Part shown: positions 9,653-17,641 of the stretch, piece by piece
How the letters are laid out: each line of letters begins with the position of its first letter
Numbering within the stretch: the first letter of the stretch is position 1
Notes under the pieces: generated by a model
What the model was told of the DNA's origin: nothing
The model's input: the letters and a program-made list of their open reading frames with translations, nothing else
Database searches by the model: none
Program-made: the position numbers and the translations under genes
Assembly: GCA_009698845.1 (NCBI GenBank)
Contig: WLPI01000005.1
Coordinates: 1 to 38,392, forward strand
Reading direction: 5' to 3'
Source of the DNA: Actinomycetota bacterium
GTDB lineage: Bacteria; Actinomycetota; Actinomycetes; Nanopelagicales; Nanopelagicaceae
DNA: 38,392 nucleotides

Positions 9653-9729
9653 AAGTGTGTTTGAAGTTTACAGGGAAAAGCCTCGAACTGGTAAATCTCT
9701 AAGGAGTAGCACAAGCGTGTAAAAGTGCC

Positions 9730-10482
9730 TTAACGGCCCAGAATGAATCTCACTGTGAGAAGGAAGCCAAATCTCTTCGATGGTGGCTTAAGGATAAAAA
9801 GTAACCTCATGAATGGTGCCAAAATTCCAAAGACACGTGAAAACACTTTTGATCGAGCTAACGCATCCGCTTTTGTATTACGCAAACTTCCTGAACTCTC
9901 TGAAGGGTGTGTAGCAATAACAATCGGGAGAACACGACCAATTAAACCAGCGCGCAGTGCATCAGCAATAAGTATGTACTCATCACCTAGATAATTCTTT
10001 GCTCCAGCACCAAAATCCTCATCGAAGTAAATTGATTTACTTTTGAAATCTTCCACTCTGATAATCATTTCGTACGTAGCAGCTTTCGCTGAATTTGTGA
10101 GTTTGAGATTATGGGCCTTACTTGGATAACTCTTCCGAAGGACGTTCTTCTCATCTACAGTCTGTAGCAACAGGATTGAGATATCTGAGTGGCTTTCGAG
10201 ATAAGCAATAGCGCTGTTGATTGAATCTTCGTTAAACACAATGTCGTCGTCGCCGAAAAGCAAGTACTTAGTTTCTGTATTCGAAATTGCCGCATTTCTG
10301 CTCTTTGCAACACCCCTACTTGGTAACTCTATTCTTTTGTATGTGCTGCCAGTTTGACTTGTGGCTAATGAGGTTGAACCTTGCACGATTACTAAGTTCT
10401 TGAAGGAGTCTAGAAACTGAATATTCTTCTCGCGTTCGGCCAGTGTTGAGTAGCCAATCGTCAATAAGGAGTTGCTATTCAC
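9730..10482 (-). CDS. Family 2-like glycosyltransferase
   Basis: This 250-residue GT-A fold protein has a nucleotide-sugar pocket with PSRGVAKSRNAAI (54-66), the usual GT2 helix before the DxD, then LLFGDDDIVF (DDD at 78-80). Downstream is FDEDFGAGAKNYLGDEYIL, the acceptor/base region with an ED-type motif. The C-terminal 45 residues are basic and hydrophobic, suggesting peripheral membrane contact. GTG at 10482 overlaps the preceding membrane-protein gene by 8 bases, so it ends a four-gene operon that begins with the large CDP-alcohol phosphotransferase. It probably adds a sugar to the lipid- or glycopolymer-linked product of that operon. Donor and acceptor are unknown. Confidence 0.8.
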   Translation of the reverse strand: MNSNSLLTIGYSTLAEREKNIQFLDSFKNLVIVQGSTSLATSQTGSTYKRIELPSRGVAKSRNAAISNTETKYLLFGDDDIVFNEDSINSAIAYLESHSDISILLLQTVDEKNVLRKSYPSKAHNLKLTNSAKAATYEMIIRVEDFKSKSIYFDEDFGAGAKNYLGDEYILIADALRAGLIGRVLPIVIATHPSESSGSLRNTKADALARSKVFSRVFGILAPFMRLLFILKPPSKRFGFLLTVRFILGR

Positions 10483-11245
10483 TATGTGTTAGCGCCCTTG
10501 CAAATCTCATAAGACCACTTGAGATATTGGATAAGTTGGAGTTCTGCATACGTAATCCAAAGAAGAGAACTATCGTATTGGAAGGGCTTATCTGCCCGTT
10601 GTAACTCAAATAGATTAGAGCGCCTAGGAGTATCAACATCGCTGATCCAGAGATAAGGATTCCGGTCTCTCCAGATTTAATGCGTGTGCCGATTTTTACA
10701 GCATTTGTGACCGGATTCTTATTCTTTTTTGCCTGCACAAAACCTCGCTGCGCTTCAATCTGGCTCTTAAACAAGCGCCCATAAATATGGAATATGAAGA
10801 GCACCACCAGAATGTTTAGAAGTCCAAAGCCCCAGTTGAGATAAGTGAAGAAAAGAATGATGACAAATAACTGAGTGCAAGTACTGAGTAGAGTTGTGAG
10901 TTCAAAAGCTAGCGACCAACGCCAGTTTTCTCTTGAACCCTTAACATCTGATTTCGAAGCCTTAAATGCTTTTTCAAAGACATTTACCCGATAGATGCGT
11001 TGGAAATAATGTCCTGCTCTGGTGGCGCCAAAGAATAAGAAGAATCCAGTGACGAAGATAGCGAGCTTGGTTTGGCTCATCGTTCCTTCATTCAGGATGA
11101 TTCCAGTGAATAACTTCGCTACCGCTAACTCAGATACCGAGATAAATGCTGCAATAAGAACCAAACTGACCAGAATTAACCGATATTTTCTAGTCGTAAA
11201 TAAATCATGAAAAGCCAGTTTGAGTTCGCGAGCGACAACTATCAT
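10475..11245 (-). CDS. ABC-exporter-like transmembrane domain without ATPase
   Basis: This 256-residue polytopic protein has five to six membrane segments (about residues 21-43, 63-82, 116-138, 138-155, 197-220, 222-236). Charged linkers and a closing GLRMQNSNLSNISSGLMRFARA resemble the end of the transmembrane half of type-IV ABC exporters, where the linker to the nucleotide-binding domain would begin. The gene stops there and overlaps the GT2 gene by 8 bases. No Walker A, signature or Walker B motif is present in any frame nearby. It is third in the operon, 3 bases after the CDP-alcohol phosphotransferase. It may be an export or scaffold subunit using an ATPase from elsewhere, or a repurposed membrane domain. 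The family call is by pattern only. Confidence 0.55.
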   Translation of the reverse strand: MIVVARELKLAFHDLFTTRKYRLILVSLVLIAAFISVSELAVAKLFTGIILNEGTMSQTKLAIFVTGFFLFFGATRAGHYFQRIYRVNVFEKAFKASKSDVKGSRENWRWSLAFELTTLLSTCTQLFVIILFFTYLNWGFGLLNILVVLFIFHIYGRLFKSQIEAQRGFVQAKKNKNPVTNAVKIGTRIKSGETGILISGSAMLILLGALIYLSYNGQISPSNTIVLFFGLRMQNSNLSNISSGLMRFARALTHSE

Positions 11246-11248
11246 GGC

Positions 11249-12022
11249 TTAATTATTCCTTAATTTTGAAGAAGTCACGATCGCGGCAATGTGTCCAGCG
11301 GTGACAAATAGCGCTATTGCAAGTGCAATTTCTAGTGAAATCGCATAACTTCCGAAGATTGCCACAAAAATTGTAAATTCGATGGAATGGAACATCCGTT
11401 GAGCGGGCAGGTAATTGAATACCTTGCGAAGAGTTCGCAAAATCCCCTTTATCGGAAGATTCACGCCTTTCTTATCCTGGATTTTACTTAATCCGGAGAA
11501 TGCTCTGGCAACGTGCACAGCATCATTGAGTCCTTTATTGAAGATCACAAGTATTGCAAGAAGCGCTCCAAGGTATGGATAGATAGAACTAGTTACAGGT
11601 TCTTCCGGAAATCCAGCAAGGCGCAGTCCAAAGCAAATCGGAATTAGCGATTCCGCGAGGTAGTGCCCCAACTTATCCAAAAAGATTCCCATAGGAGATT
11701 TCGTATCTCTCCAACGCGCAACTTCGCCATCACAGCAATCAATAAGCATTTGAAGTTGACTTAAGAAGAGAGCGAGCGCGATTCCAACCCATCCTTGAAT
11801 GAGCAGCGCAGGACCAATTGATGCACCAGTGAGAATCATTAACCATGTAACACCATTTGCTGAGATCGATGTGCGTAAAAAAATACGAGTGAGGTATGGA
11901 GAGAGTCGGCGTTGATAAAGATCTGCAATCCAGTGTTCTGACGTTGACCGCCCAGTCACTGAAACGGGCTGCGAAATTTCACGGATTTGCGCGATTGTTG
12001 GCCGAGCCGGTCTCTCTATCAT
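11249..12022 (-). CDS. CDP-alcohol phosphotransferase with altered catalytic motif
   Basis: This 257-residue membrane enzyme belongs to the CDP-alcohol phosphatidyltransferase family, which transfers a phospho-alcohol from CDP. The signature is D95-x2-D98-G99-x2-A102-R103-x8-G112-x3-D116-x3-H120. The last position is His (codon CAC) where the family has the catalytic-base Asp. About five or six membrane helices follow residue 55. It is second in the operon, 2 bases after the larger paralogue, which has the complete motif. Its substrate is unknown. The H120 change may mean altered chemistry, a structural partner role for the paralogue, or a different base. Confidence 0.85.
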   Translation of the reverse strand: MIERPARPTIAQIREISQPVSVTGRSTSEHWIADLYQRRLSPYLTRIFLRTSISANGVTWLMILTGASIGPALLIQGWVGIALALFLSQLQMLIDCCDGEVARWRDTKSPMGIFLDKLGHYLAESLIPICFGLRLAGFPEEPVTSSIYPYLGALLAILVIFNKGLNDAVHVARAFSGLSKIQDKKGVNLPIKGILRTLRKVFNYLPAQRMFHSIEFTIFVAIFGSYAISLEIALAIALFVTAGHIAAIVTSSKLRNN

Positions 12023-12024
12023 CT

Positions 12025-13650
12025 CTACTTCGCCACTACTTTGCGACTAGCAATCCACTGAACTGAAGAGACAATAAAGAATAGGAAAGCTAAGTAATAG
12101 AGAAGTGGTTGGAGCGATAAGCCTGACCACAGAAGAACCGCTACAACCAGAAGGCGACCTGCAATAAAGCCACCAGCAATTGAGAGCCACTTTGGCTTTG
12201 CTTCTGATTGAAGCGCCCGATACATATTGTCATAATGGTTAAAGAGAATTGCAAAAAGTAGTAAGAATAGAACTGATCGATCTAGATCTGTGAAAGCTGC
12301 TAGCCAGATGAATACAGAACCCTCAATCAATCGAAGAAGTGATGGTTGAAGCCAATCAAAGCGATTATTAGATTTCTCATTTCGGAATGTGTCCAGTTGA
12401 TCATCAATCAGATTTCTATTTACTCGATCCTTGGGCCATGTGAGTGTTTTGCGAATGCGCCCTCGGAATACCAATGCGATTGAGAAGAGAGCCAGAATAG
12501 GCATTATTGTGAAAGTGAATGCGGCACCTCCAATTACAGATGAAGCACTAATCACTAGCCAGCGCTCACCAATTGGGAATTGCACAGCTTTCTTCGACCA
12601 GTATTCGAATCGAGACTTCTTCTCGCGTTCGGTACTTACATACCCATCCGATTCGATATCAAAATCAAGTGGCTCAAGGTAGGAACTGCGAATCTTGTTG
12701 ATGCGGGCAAAGTTGTAATCAGAGATATGTCTAAATGTTTGAAAAAGCATCATTCCCATCGCTGGAATCCAGAGATCTCTACCATCCTTTGCAGCTCCAT
12801 ATGCAAGAGCAAAGAAGACTAGATACTCCTTAATTCTGTCTGTAATTGCATCTAACCATGCACCTAGTTGAGAAAATTGTCGGGTATACCTTGCTAGCTC
12901 GCCATCAACGCAGTCGATAATGATGCTCAATTGCAGCAATACCGCACCAGCAAAAATTGACCAGAATGTTCCGCGGCTGAACTCGTATGCAGAAATAAGC
13001 CCTACTGCAAAAGAAATGAGTGTGACTTGGTTTGGTGTCATCTTCAATCGGACGGCAAGCCAAGTAAACAATTTCGAGAATTTACGAAGGAAGAAGACTG
13101 AGAAAAATCCATCATTTGCACGATTGGCAAGCTTTAGACGTAGTCGAGCATCGTTTAGTGAGGAAATTTCTTTTCTCACTTCCTCACGTTCGGCCGGATT
13201 AGCAGAACGAATAAACGGCGCACCGGCAACTGTTGCAGGAGCGACAACAAGAGCGGCACGCACAAGAGCAACCAGTACAAGGTCTAGAGCGCTACCTTGG
13301 TGCTTTGTATCTTTTACTCTTGTTAAAACTTCAATAATCTCAGCCCGCTGAAATTGCGAGAGGCGCATAATTCCCAAAAATGTGTAATTGCCATGGCCAA
13401 CTTCGTGATATCCAGAACTTGCTCCGGTTATTCGACCTTGGCTTATGCGAGTTAAGCCACCTTTAGTTTTGGTAACTAGGGCAGTAGTGACTGTGCGCGG
13501 ATAGTCCGTGAGCAACTCAAGATGGGGTTGCGATACAACTGTATTTTCATCTACTAATAAGAGATCTTGATTGCTGGATTCGAAAGCAGTGAGAATTTCA
13601 GCAATCTTGGTGTCCGGATGAACATCAAAAGTACGAAGATTTCCCGCCAT
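12025..13650 (-). CDS. Large CDP-alcohol phosphotransferase with degenerate nucleotidyltransferase-like N-terminus
   Basis: This 541-residue protein carries the complete CDP-alcohol motif D246-x2-DG-x2-AR-x8-G263-x3-D267-x3-D271 within a membrane domain (about 205-420), plus a further hydrophobic C-terminal region (about 430-540). Residues 1-115 (LLLVDENTVVSQPHLELL, GNYTFLGIMRLS) look like the rear half of a sugar/alcohol-phosphate nucleotidyltransferase but lack the GxGxRL phosphate loop. The layout recalls bifunctional inositol-phosphate cytidylyltransferase/CDP-alcohol transferase proteins, and the large actinobacterial proteins annotated with DUF5941 (from memory, unverified). The missing cytidylyltransferase activity is probably supplied by the divergent gene at 13712. 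It heads the operon; TAGATT lies 7 bases before the ATG. Confidence 0.8.
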   Translation of the reverse strand: MAGNLRTFDVHPDTKIAEILTAFESSNQDLLLVDENTVVSQPHLELLTDYPRTVTTALVTKTKGGLTRISQGRITGASSGYHEVGHGNYTFLGIMRLSQFQRAEIIEVLTRVKDTKHQGSALDLVLVALVRAALVVAPATVAGAPFIRSANPAEREEVRKEISSLNDARLRLKLANRANDGFFSVFFLRKFSKLFTWLAVRLKMTPNQVTLISFAVGLISAYEFSRGTFWSIFAGAVLLQLSIIIDCVDGELARYTRQFSQLGAWLDAITDRIKEYLVFFALAYGAAKDGRDLWIPAMGMMLFQTFRHISDYNFARINKIRSSYLEPLDFDIESDGYVSTEREKKSRFEYWSKKAVQFPIGERWLVISASSVIGGAAFTFTIMPILALFSIALVFRGRIRKTLTWPKDRVNRNLIDDQLDTFRNEKSNNRFDWLQPSLLRLIEGSVFIWLAAFTDLDRSVLFLLLFAILFNHYDNMYRALQSEAKPKWLSIAGGFIAGRLLVVAVLLWSGLSLQPLLYYLAFLFFIVSSVQWIASRKVVAK

Positions 13651-13657
13651 AAGCGGT

Positions 13658-13663
13658 AATCTA
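13658..13663 (-). promoter_or_regulatory. Putative -10 of the CDP-alcohol transferase operon
   Basis: TAGATT lies 7 bases before ATG 13650 with no Shine-Dalgarno. A TTGACC exists further upstream but at 21 bases spacing, too far for a standard -35. Confidence 0.35.
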
Positions 13664-13700
13664 TCGTGCTTAAGTGGAATTTTCGGTCAAAGATAGGTCT

Positions 13701-13706
13701 AGAAGG
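13701..13706 (+). promoter_or_regulatory. Shine-Dalgarno of the nucleotidyltransferase gene
   Basis: AGAAGG lies 5 bases before ATG 13712. This gene therefore has a leadered mRNA, unlike the opposite-facing gene at 13650. Confidence 0.6.
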
Positions 13707-13711
13707 TAGAG

Positions 13712-14407
13712 ATGGCGATTCAAGTAGTAATTCTTGCAGCAGGTATGGGAACTAGGTTGGGAAAACCATGGCCTAAGCCACTTACTGCATTATCTGATGG
13801 CCGATCAATCATGCAGCAGCAAATGGAGAACGTGACAAAAGTTTTCGGCGACAAAGCACGAATAACTGTAGTCGTCGGATTTAAACTGGAAATGATTATT
13901 GAAGCGCATCCAACAGCAAGTTTTGTTTATAACGAAGTTTATGATCAGACAAACACTTCTAAGAGTTTGCTTAAAGCATTAACTGCAAGTCACGAGCCAG
14001 GTGTTCTCTGGCTAAATGGTGACGTTGTTTTTGACTACAAGGTATTAGAAAGAGTGGCATCACGCATTGAAGAAGAGAAATCCTTTGTCTGCGTGAATAC
14101 TTCTGCAACAGCCGAAGAAGAGGTTAAGTACACAGTTGATGCCAATGGTCACATTAAGGAATTATCTAAGACGGTTAAAAATGCACTTGGTGAAGCAGTA
14201 GGTATCAACTTCATTTCTTCCAGTGAGAAGGCAGATGTAATCGCGCAGCTGACTGCATGCGGAGATCAGGATTATTTCGAACGTGGATTAGAACTTGCTA
14301 TTGAAAAGAATGGCATCAAACTCGAACCTGTTGATATCTCTGATCTATTCGCTGTGGAAGTAGATTTTCAAGCAGATTTAGATAGAGCTAACGCAGGTCT
14401 CAAGTAG
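13712..14407 (+). CDS. NTP transferase, probable phospho-alcohol cytidylyltransferase
   Basis: This 231-residue GT-A-like nucleotidyltransferase has phosphate loop AAGMGTRLGKPWPKPL (GxGTRL 11-16, Lys22 catalytic), NGD at 102-104 in VLWLNGDVVFD, and a late acidic residue in FAVEVDFQADL that would bind the second metal. The short length and the segment YNEVYDQTNTSKSLLKAL resemble LicC-type choline-phosphate and inositol-phosphate cytidylyltransferases rather than longer glucose-phosphate enzymes. It is divergent from the CDP-alcohol transferases, separated by 61 bases, and so likely makes their CDP-activated donor. The nature of the alcohol (inositol, choline, glycerol, sugar alcohol) is not readable. 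Its stop abuts the stop of the convergent gene with no gap. Confidence 0.85.
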   Translation: MAIQVVILAAGMGTRLGKPWPKPLTALSDGRSIMQQQMENVTKVFGDKARITVVVGFKLEMIIEAHPTASFVYNEVYDQTNTSKSLLKALTASHEPGVLWLNGDVVFDYKVLERVASRIEEEKSFVCVNTSATAEEEVKYTVDANGHIKELSKTVKNALGEAVGINFISSSEKADVIAQLTACGDQDYFERGLELAIEKNGIKLEPVDISDLFAVEVDFQADLDRANAGLK

Positions 14408-16249
14408 TTACAGCGCCACTCTACGCAATCCTTCTTTGATTGCCATTTCTACTTCTGAAATCTTCAGATCAGAAATCTTAATTGTTTCAATCAGAGGTTC
14501 AATCTCACTCCAATTAATCTTCGGATTAATGGGTGTTGGGCTAATGACTTTCACATCAGCTCCAAGTGCGTAATCTATGTATTTGATTCCATCACCATGG
14601 ACGTATTCTTCAAATCCTTTAAAGACAACCAAAGCGCAAGGAACTCCGTAGCTTTGGCATGTGATTAGTACGTGCATGGCGCTTGTTACGACATAATCGT
14701 ATTGAAGAAGCTTCTCGATGAATTCAACAATGTCATTTGGGTGTGAAACCTGAACTGACAGCTCATCGAAGTTATCTGGAAGCTTTACTGGCGCTTGCAG
14801 GTGAGTATGGTGACGGATCAGTGCAACGCGGCCATTGGTGGCACCGCGCGTTAAAGGAAGAATTCTCGAAAGAACGACCCCTGGATCGCCAAAAGTTTCA
14901 ACTTTAGGGCCTCCCGATTGAATAAGTAGCTCCGCAGTATGTGGCCCTCGAACTGAAACAAAGTCCGCCTTTGGATTTATTGCGTGTTTGAAAGAACTGA
15001 CACCTGTTCCAACAACGACTGAATTGCTCTTAATGAATCGTCCGACTGAGCCAAGACTTACCAAGTGCTTTTTAGGCGCGCGAGTTGTTAATCCTTGAAA
15101 AATAATTTTGTTCTCTGTGTAGTGATTAAAAATAAAAGGCGTTAACCAATCCCCGAAATTTCCAGGATATGGATTCTCCCACCACGCTAAGGTGATTTTA
15201 CTTCTCGCAGGTTTTGAAGAATATGCCAAGAAACTAGAAGCTACTCGTATCGCAGCACTTTCATATCTATTTGGTAACACCTTACGTTTAAAAATCGTTA
15301 GATTTTCATTGTACTTATCTACATCCCCCGCTTTAGCTGCAAAAACCAATTCGCGAACGGCTTCGCTACTGAGGTTATTGTGTTTCTTCCCTGTTAAGAA
15401 TCCGGTAATACCCGATGCATCGACTAGTAGGCGCAATTTAGTCGAGAGATTTTCAGGTAATTTTTCTTCAATTAACTTGGCAAGCTGAAGGACTTCTCGC
15501 TTTGGATTGAACTTTTTCTTAGCTTTACTGCCTTTATGTTGCTCAACTTTGTTTTTGAAGTTTTCAACCTGGCCACTCGACCCGAATCGGAAGAAAACTT
15601 CGTGGCTTTCTAGAGTTCCAGCACCTTTATCTACCGCGCAATTTGAAGGAATGATCTGGAATGTCATGTTTGGTGAAACGGCTCGCCATGCTTCTTCAAA
15701 AAAGAAATCATCGGTTGCTCGCACTGTTGCAGCAGCTTCGAAATCTGCAGCTGCTCTCACCATTTTTCTTGCTTGCGCGGTGGTGTTGATTCCCCAGAAA
15801 CATGGCTCCCAAAAACGGCCTCTATTTTCATAACCAATTTTTGCTGGAGTACTGAATCCTCGCTGGAAGCCAATAATGTCAGCAGTTGAATGGAGAATAA
15901 AATCGGGAATTGAAAAAATCTCGCAATCTACGTCGATCCAGAAGACTTTCTTTCCTGGGTTTGCTTCACACACTTCAGCGATAAAACCGACTTTTTTGCG
16001 GCATATATCGGCCCAATCTTCGCCTTGATGCTTTGAAATTTGTCGCAAATCATAAGCAATTCCAAGTTCTTCAAGGTTTGCTTGAAGGCGCAATGCATGA
16101 CTTCTGTAATAGTCATCGCCAGTAAAGAAGGAGCAGACAAGTGCATTTTCAATCTTTAATTGCTTACCATTTTTGAGTGAGACCGGAGGGGTGAATTGCT
16201 CTTCTAGGGCAGCAAGGATGTTCTTGCCTTCGAAGTCAAGGGCGCTCAT
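14408..16249 (-). CDS. Glycosyltransferase-like / polysaccharide pyruvyl transferase fusion
   Basis: This 613-residue protein has two parts. Residues about 34-230 look like a GT-A-type nucleotide-diphospho-sugar transferase, with KKVFWIDVDCEIF (D106-x-D108), FWEPCFWGIN and TDDFFFEEAW. Residues about 350-580 are a polysaccharide pyruvyl transferase domain (WcaK/CsaB type): GNFGDWLTPF (363-372), VRGPHTAELL (433-442), TFGDPGVVL (452-460) and TSAMHVLITCQSYGVPC (522-538). It would add a sugar and a pyruvate ketal (from PEP) to a surface glycan, giving negative charge. A linker (about 240-345) joins the two. It is convergent with the nucleotidyltransferase, stop to stop, and has its own probable leaderless promoter. 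The first domain's assignment is weaker. Confidence 0.75.
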   Translation of the reverse strand: MSALDFEGKNILAALEEQFTPPVSLKNGKQLKIENALVCSFFTGDDYYRSHALRLQANLEELGIAYDLRQISKHQGEDWADICRKKVGFIAEVCEANPGKKVFWIDVDCEIFSIPDFILHSTADIIGFQRGFSTPAKIGYENRGRFWEPCFWGINTTAQARKMVRAAADFEAAATVRATDDFFFEEAWRAVSPNMTFQIIPSNCAVDKGAGTLESHEVFFRFGSSGQVENFKNKVEQHKGSKAKKKFNPKREVLQLAKLIEEKLPENLSTKLRLLVDASGITGFLTGKKHNNLSSEAVRELVFAAKAGDVDKYNENLTIFKRKVLPNRYESAAIRVASSFLAYSSKPARSKITLAWWENPYPGNFGDWLTPFIFNHYTENKIIFQGLTTRAPKKHLVSLGSVGRFIKSNSVVVGTGVSSFKHAINPKADFVSVRGPHTAELLIQSGGPKVETFGDPGVVLSRILPLTRGATNGRVALIRHHTHLQAPVKLPDNFDELSVQVSHPNDIVEFIEKLLQYDYVVTSAMHVLITCQSYGVPCALVVFKGFEEYVHGDGIKYIDYALGADVKVISPTPINPKINWSEIEPLIETIKISDLKISEVEMAIKEGLRRVAL

Positions 16250-16256
16250 GAAAGTT

Positions 16257-16262
16257 AAGGTA
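16257..16262 (-). promoter_or_regulatory. Putative -10 of the pyruvyl transferase gene
   Basis: TACCTT lies 7 bases before ATG 16249 with no Shine-Dalgarno, matching the leaderless pattern seen elsewhere in the window. Confidence 0.35.
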
Positions 16263-16343
16263 AGTGAGAGAGTTGAATAGTCACCGTTCTCACGGCAAAT
16301 AGAAGTAATACTTTAGGTGAACAAAAGGTTGCGAGTTATCTAC

Positions 16344-17633
16344 CTAACGGCGGATTCTGCGCACTACGCGCCACACAATAAAAGCAACAAACAAGCCGCC
16401 GAAACCTTGCCAGAACGAAATTGGGAATCGGTTATGTTTATCTAGTGCTGGGCTGATGAATGAGCCTTCAGCGGAGAAATTCAGTGAAGTAACTACGCCC
16501 GCGTGATCGGTCCCATATGGCGGCTTTTGGCCAATGATTTTACTTGTCAGAACCTGCACGCCATTTTTTACAAATATGTAATCAAGGCGATCGGTAAATC
16601 CATTTGAGTTGCCCATCTTTTTTGCGGCAGATTCACGAACTGGGTCCGGACCTGTCAATAGAGCGTTCATCCCCCAGGTAAATGTTGTGGGTTCACTTGA
16701 ATCAGGACCTACATCCTCAAAACCAGCTTCTTCCATCACTCTGTATGCACTACATATCGATGATCCTGTTGGGCATTTTTCACTTTCAACCGGTTGTTCT
16801 CCAGGGTTAGCCGAACTTTTTGGTCGCGGATCTCTTGGGTCAGAATTAAAATCTCCGATAATCACGATAGGAGATTTTGTATTCTTTAAATCTTCTACAA
16901 GTTGGCGAGCTTGTTCGGCTGCTTTGGGAATTTTGTTCTCATCCCATAGTGATTCTAAATGGGTAGTAACAAAGCGCACATTTCTGCCCTGGACGGTGAT
17001 ATCTGCCCATGTATACCCTCGATAAATCTCCATCAGCGTAGGGACCACTTTGTAGATTGATTTGTACTCAGAATTTCCGACCTGATTTATATACTCACGC
17101 AATTCCTTTTTTACTAAGAGAACATCACCGATTTGAAAACCACACGCTGCTGAATCTTGGCCATAGAGTGGTTGGAAGACATCCGGATCATTAACCTTTG
17201 TAAGAAAAGGGATTGGCCCGATTGAATAACCTGGGTTATTGGCTTCCTGACCATTTTTTGTCGCGATAATGTAATCGTCATTTAACTCTGCGAGCAATTC
17301 TCTAGTGAAGTTGTAAATTTCAGTTTTCTTGCTCCAGGGTTTAGCTTTGCAATACCAAATTGTTGCCTCTTGGATTCCAATTACATCTGGAGACTCACTT
17401 CTAATTTCCCTAGCCAGTATTGATTTCCGCAGTGAAAAGTCAGTCTCTTTCATCTGCTTCCACATAAATTGTGCAGCAGCTGGCAAGTTGGGGATTTTTT
17501 CAAGTGCAACACCAACATCAGCTCCAAGGTAAAGATTTCGTGACATCACCTTTACCGGAGCTTCTTCTGCCGATGCAGGAAGTGATGGTAGAAAAAGTAT
17601 TCCAGTGATAGCCAACAGAAATATCTTTTTCAT
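16344..17633 (-). CDS. Secreted, membrane-anchored endonuclease/exonuclease/phosphatase-family enzyme
   Basis: I start at ATG 17633, ten codons inside the longest frame, because GGGGGAG lies just upstream and a signal peptide follows (KK, then IFLLAITGILFLPSLPASA, cleavage near residue 22). This gives 429 residues. EEP-fold active-site motifs are SRNLYLG (31-37), IGIQEA with Glu89, THLESL, IIGDFNSDPRDP, LDYIFV and GTDHAGV. The fold hydrolyses phosphodiesters or phosphomonoesters (DNA, sphingomyelin, inositol phosphates) with metal. The C-terminus ends with a membrane helix (FWQGFGGLFVAFIVWRVV) and RRIRR, so the domain would sit outside the cell, tethered. It starts 8 bases after the putA stop and is likely co-transcribed. 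The substrate is unknown; phosphate scavenging is one option. Confidence 0.85.
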   Translation of the reverse strand: MKKIFLLAITGILFLPSLPASAEEAPVKVMSRNLYLGADVGVALEKIPNLPAAAQFMWKQMKETDFSLRKSILAREIRSESPDVIGIQEATIWYCKAKPWSKKTEIYNFTRELLAELNDDYIIATKNGQEANNPGYSIGPIPFLTKVNDPDVFQPLYGQDSAACGFQIGDVLLVKKELREYINQVGNSEYKSIYKVVPTLMEIYRGYTWADITVQGRNVRFVTTHLESLWDENKIPKAAEQARQLVEDLKNTKSPIVIIGDFNSDPRDPRPKSSANPGEQPVESEKCPTGSSICSAYRVMEEAGFEDVGPDSSEPTTFTWGMNALLTGPDPVRESAAKKMGNSNGFTDRLDYIFVKNGVQVLTSKIIGQKPPYGTDHAGVVTSLNFSAEGSFISPALDKHNRFPISFWQGFGGLFVAFIVWRVVRRIRR

Positions 17634-17641
17634 ATCTCCCC

